The notes under the pieces are model-generated. The model saw nothing but the letters and a program-made list of their open reading frames with translations. It made no database searches and was not told where the DNA came from. A program made the position numbers and the translations under genes. From Vallitalea guaymasensis (GTDB lineage Bacteria > Bacillota > Clostridia > Lachnospirales > Vallitaleaceae), in contig NZ_CP058561.1 in assembly GCF_018141425.1 (NCBI RefSeq), positions 1,612,001 through 1,676,000 on the forward strand: a stretch of 64,000 nucleotides of DNA, given 5' to 3'. Each line of letters starts with the position of its first letter. The first letter of the stretch is position 1. Positions 62,222 to 64,000 of this stretch are shown here, piece after piece.

Positions 62222-64000
62222 TTATTTTACTGTTATTGTAGCAGTAACTATGATTTCACTTCCATTGACATGACCTTCTACAATGAAAGTTCCTTCCTTC
62301 ATATAGTTATCTCTATCAATACCGTCCCATGCTATAGGTAAATCCATGATAGAATCATCACTTAATCTAGTAGGTAATTCCACTGGAAGTGTTGGTGCAT
62401 AGCCTACTCTAGTTGCTACTTCTATAGGTGCAGTTTCTACTATGGAAACTTCATTCCTGTATACATATAGTTCAGCAACACTTGCCCATCCACCATAACC
62501 TTCAATGGCTTCAAGTTTTACATACTTAGCTTCTGTTTCATTGAAATTAATTGTTTTTGCATCATAATTAACATCCCAATTTCCTTCTCCTATTTTTCTA
62601 TAATCAATTCCATCATTAGATACATAAAGTCTGTACTTGGATATTATTCCGTTATATTGACTAGTCCTTGGTTGCATCTCTACCTTATTAATCCTATAAG
62701 TATCGTTAAGGTTTAGTGTAATTGATTGAGGTAGTGAATCTGATAAATCCCATTTTGTATGCCATAGAGTTCCTTTGTCCCCATCAATAGCATTTGAGGC
62801 AGGGTCCCAAGTCTCTTGACTTGTTGCTGTGGCAGTCATATTGGATTGTGATACTTTACTTAAGTCCACTGGAGTTATCTCAGTTGGCTCAGATGGCAGA
62901 TATTCAATTTCTTTTATAACAAGATCATCAAGGACAAAATCACTTGAATTTCCATTAACACATTTTATACCTATAAAGCTATCTCCTGAATTAGATGCTT
63001 GGAATGATTTTGTAAATTGTGTAGGTTCATCAGCAAATTTTATAGGCTTAGTATATATTTGTGTCTCCCCGTCTCCAATAACAAATTCGTAAGCACCATC
63101 AGCATTAGTTTCATATACAAAAGTCACTTCATAACATTGACCTTCAGCAAATCTTAGATTTTGAGGTATAGTCTGATAAACAAGTCCTGCTGATTCCTTG
63201 TGTGCTTTCAGTGACCAGTTACCGTTAATTACATCATCTATCTCTTTTTGGTTCCAGCCTTTTTGAGTATATGGAGCATGAAGTTCAGATAGATGGGTTC
63301 TTGGGTCATTGACGCCACCAGCAGAACCTTTAACAAATGGATATATCCCTTGAACTATATTCTCAAAATCCTCTGCAAAATACACATCTTCTCCTTTAGC
63401 AACTCTTTTTGTCTTAACAACACGTAAATCATCAAATATGACTGTAGCTGTACCTGCTTCTGTTTTTAGATATATAGTAGCTGAGTCACTACCTGATGGA
63501 ACGTCAAACAATACTCTCATTCTCTGCATTTTGGTATTGTTCTTTGAATCAGCCAAGATATAGTTATTAGCTATGGAATTATCTGTGTAGTTGGAAACAT
63601 CATTTCCATCACTGGTCATCACACAAATAGATGCACGTCTATTGCCTTTTACTTCTACATATACTGAAGCCGCATATGTTCCCTCTGATAAACCAGTAAT
63701 TTCTTGGCTTATAGTTGCACCACTACCATTTTCAATTACTAATTCATATTGTGAGGAATCATTACGTTTCACTGACACTCCTTCTCCAGTTACTGTATAA
63801 TCATCTAAATTACCATTATTGAATCCAGGGTCTTTAATAAGTGTTCCTTGCCCAAAATCAACAGCTTCATGTACTTGTGCATCTTGCTTATACACTACAT
63901 ATGGTGTAGCTGGATTTGCATTAATAGTTATTTGTCCCTGAATAACTTGAATATCCTCAATGAATTCTCTACCTTGGTCAGTCAGTTTGTATAACTTGAC
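62222..64000 (-). CDS. Endo-alpha-N-acetylgalactosaminidase (GH101), C-terminal part
   Basis: The gene runs off the window; the frame is open through 64000, so at least 592 C-terminal residues are visible. They carry the family's beta-sandwich modules: VYFAEDFENIVQGIYPFVKG with a DPRTHLSELHAPYTQKGWNQ stretch, a GBD-like domain, an F5/8 type C (CBM32-like) domain (SNMTATATSQETWDPASNAI, DGDKGTLWHTKWDL, VKLEAIEGYGGWASVAELYV), and a Big_4 domain (VEVATRVGYAPTLPVELPTR). The catalytic barrel lies outside the window. GH101 enzymes release Gal-GalNAc from mucin-type O-glycans. No LPxTG motif at the end. The GH101 call rests on module order and motif memory. Confidence 0.8.
   Translation of the reverse strand, partial: VKLYKLTDQGREFIEDIQVIQGQITINANPATPYVVYKQDAQVHEAVDFGQGTLIKDPGFNNGNLDDYTVTGEGVSVKRNDSSQYELVIENGSGATISQEITGLSEGTYAASVYVEVKGNRRASICVMTSDGNDVSNYTDNSIANNYILADSKNNTKMQRMRVLFDVPSGSDSATIYLKTEAGTATVIFDDLRVVKTKRVAKGEDVYFAEDFENIVQGIYPFVKGSAGGVNDPRTHLSELHAPYTQKGWNQKEIDDVINGNWSLKAHKESAGLVYQTIPQNLRFAEGQCYEVTFVYETNADGAYEFVIGDGETQIYTKPIKFADEPTQFTKSFQASNSGDSFIGIKCVNGNSSDFVLDDLVIKEIEYLPSEPTEITPVDLSKVSQSNMTATATSQETWDPASNAIDGDKGTLWHTKWDLSDSLPQSITLNLNDTYRINKVEMQPRTSQYNGIISKYRLYVSNDGIDYRKIGEGNWDVNYDAKTINFNETEAKYVKLEAIEGYGGWASVAELYVYRNEVSIVETAPIEVATRVGYAPTLPVELPTRLSDDSIMDLPIAWDGIDRDNYMKEGTFIVEGHVNGSEIIVTATITVK

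Overview
The window is AT-rich DNA from a low-GC, Gram-positive, probably anaerobic member of the Clostridia. The evidence is AGGAGG-type ribosome binding sites before nearly every gene, lipoprotein signals, YesM/YesN two-component systems, CUT1 sugar transporters, LytTR and AraC regulators, and an H-NOX chemoreceptor very close to that of thermophilic anaerobes. The mix resembles Vallitalea-like or Lachnospirales genomes, but the exact taxon is an inference. No rRNA, CRISPR array or standard tRNA gene was found. Most genes lie on the minus strand.

Layout. 1-404: tail of a methyltransferase. 867-1480: small autoregulated XRE operon. 1804-6998: LXG/WXG-like toxin candidate followed by two related accessory or immunity cassettes, each carrying a near-identical DUF2809 gene. 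7091-19157: glycoside phosphorylase (GH94), GH3, phosphohexomutase, CUT1 sugar ABC transporter and its YesN/YesM system, a phosphorolytic oligosaccharide-use cluster. 19261-26066: LacI-type regulator, rbsK, rbsD, rbsA, rbsC, rbsB, deoC; the kinase change and the aldolase point to deoxyribose. 26092-29734: hydrolase/TetR pair, aldehyde dehydrogenase, PlsC-type acyltransferase. 30027-32667: BceAB-like ABC pair. 32805-33525: solitary IS200. 33578-42553: MEMO-like lipoprotein, alpha-2-macroglobulin-like protein, large lipoprotein. 42748-44562: H-NOX chemoreceptor. 44768-48908: two uroporphyrinogen-decarboxylase-family genes around two AraC regulators. 48923-54275: small proteins, a 370-base palindromic non-coding block, FAD oxidoreductase, ABC-2 exporter with a LytTR regulator fused to a dead ABC ATPase. 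54648-56168: AraC-BtrH fusion. 56361-56842: RelE/ParE-type toxin-antitoxin pair. 56886-62172: two WYL regulators divergent from rtcB, then a tRNA-like structured region and a slipin. 62222-64000: C-terminal part of a GH101 endo-alpha-N-acetylgalactosaminidase.

The most unusual parts are (a) the WYL-WYL / rtcB / tRNA-like RNA / triple-repeat slipin locus, which looks like an RNA-damage response unit; (b) a 210-base, highly folded dispersed repeat present twice (29808 and 54370), whose stems show compensatory base changes between copies; and (c) the toxin locus with duplicated accessory cassettes. Function statements for these are inference from family membership and context.
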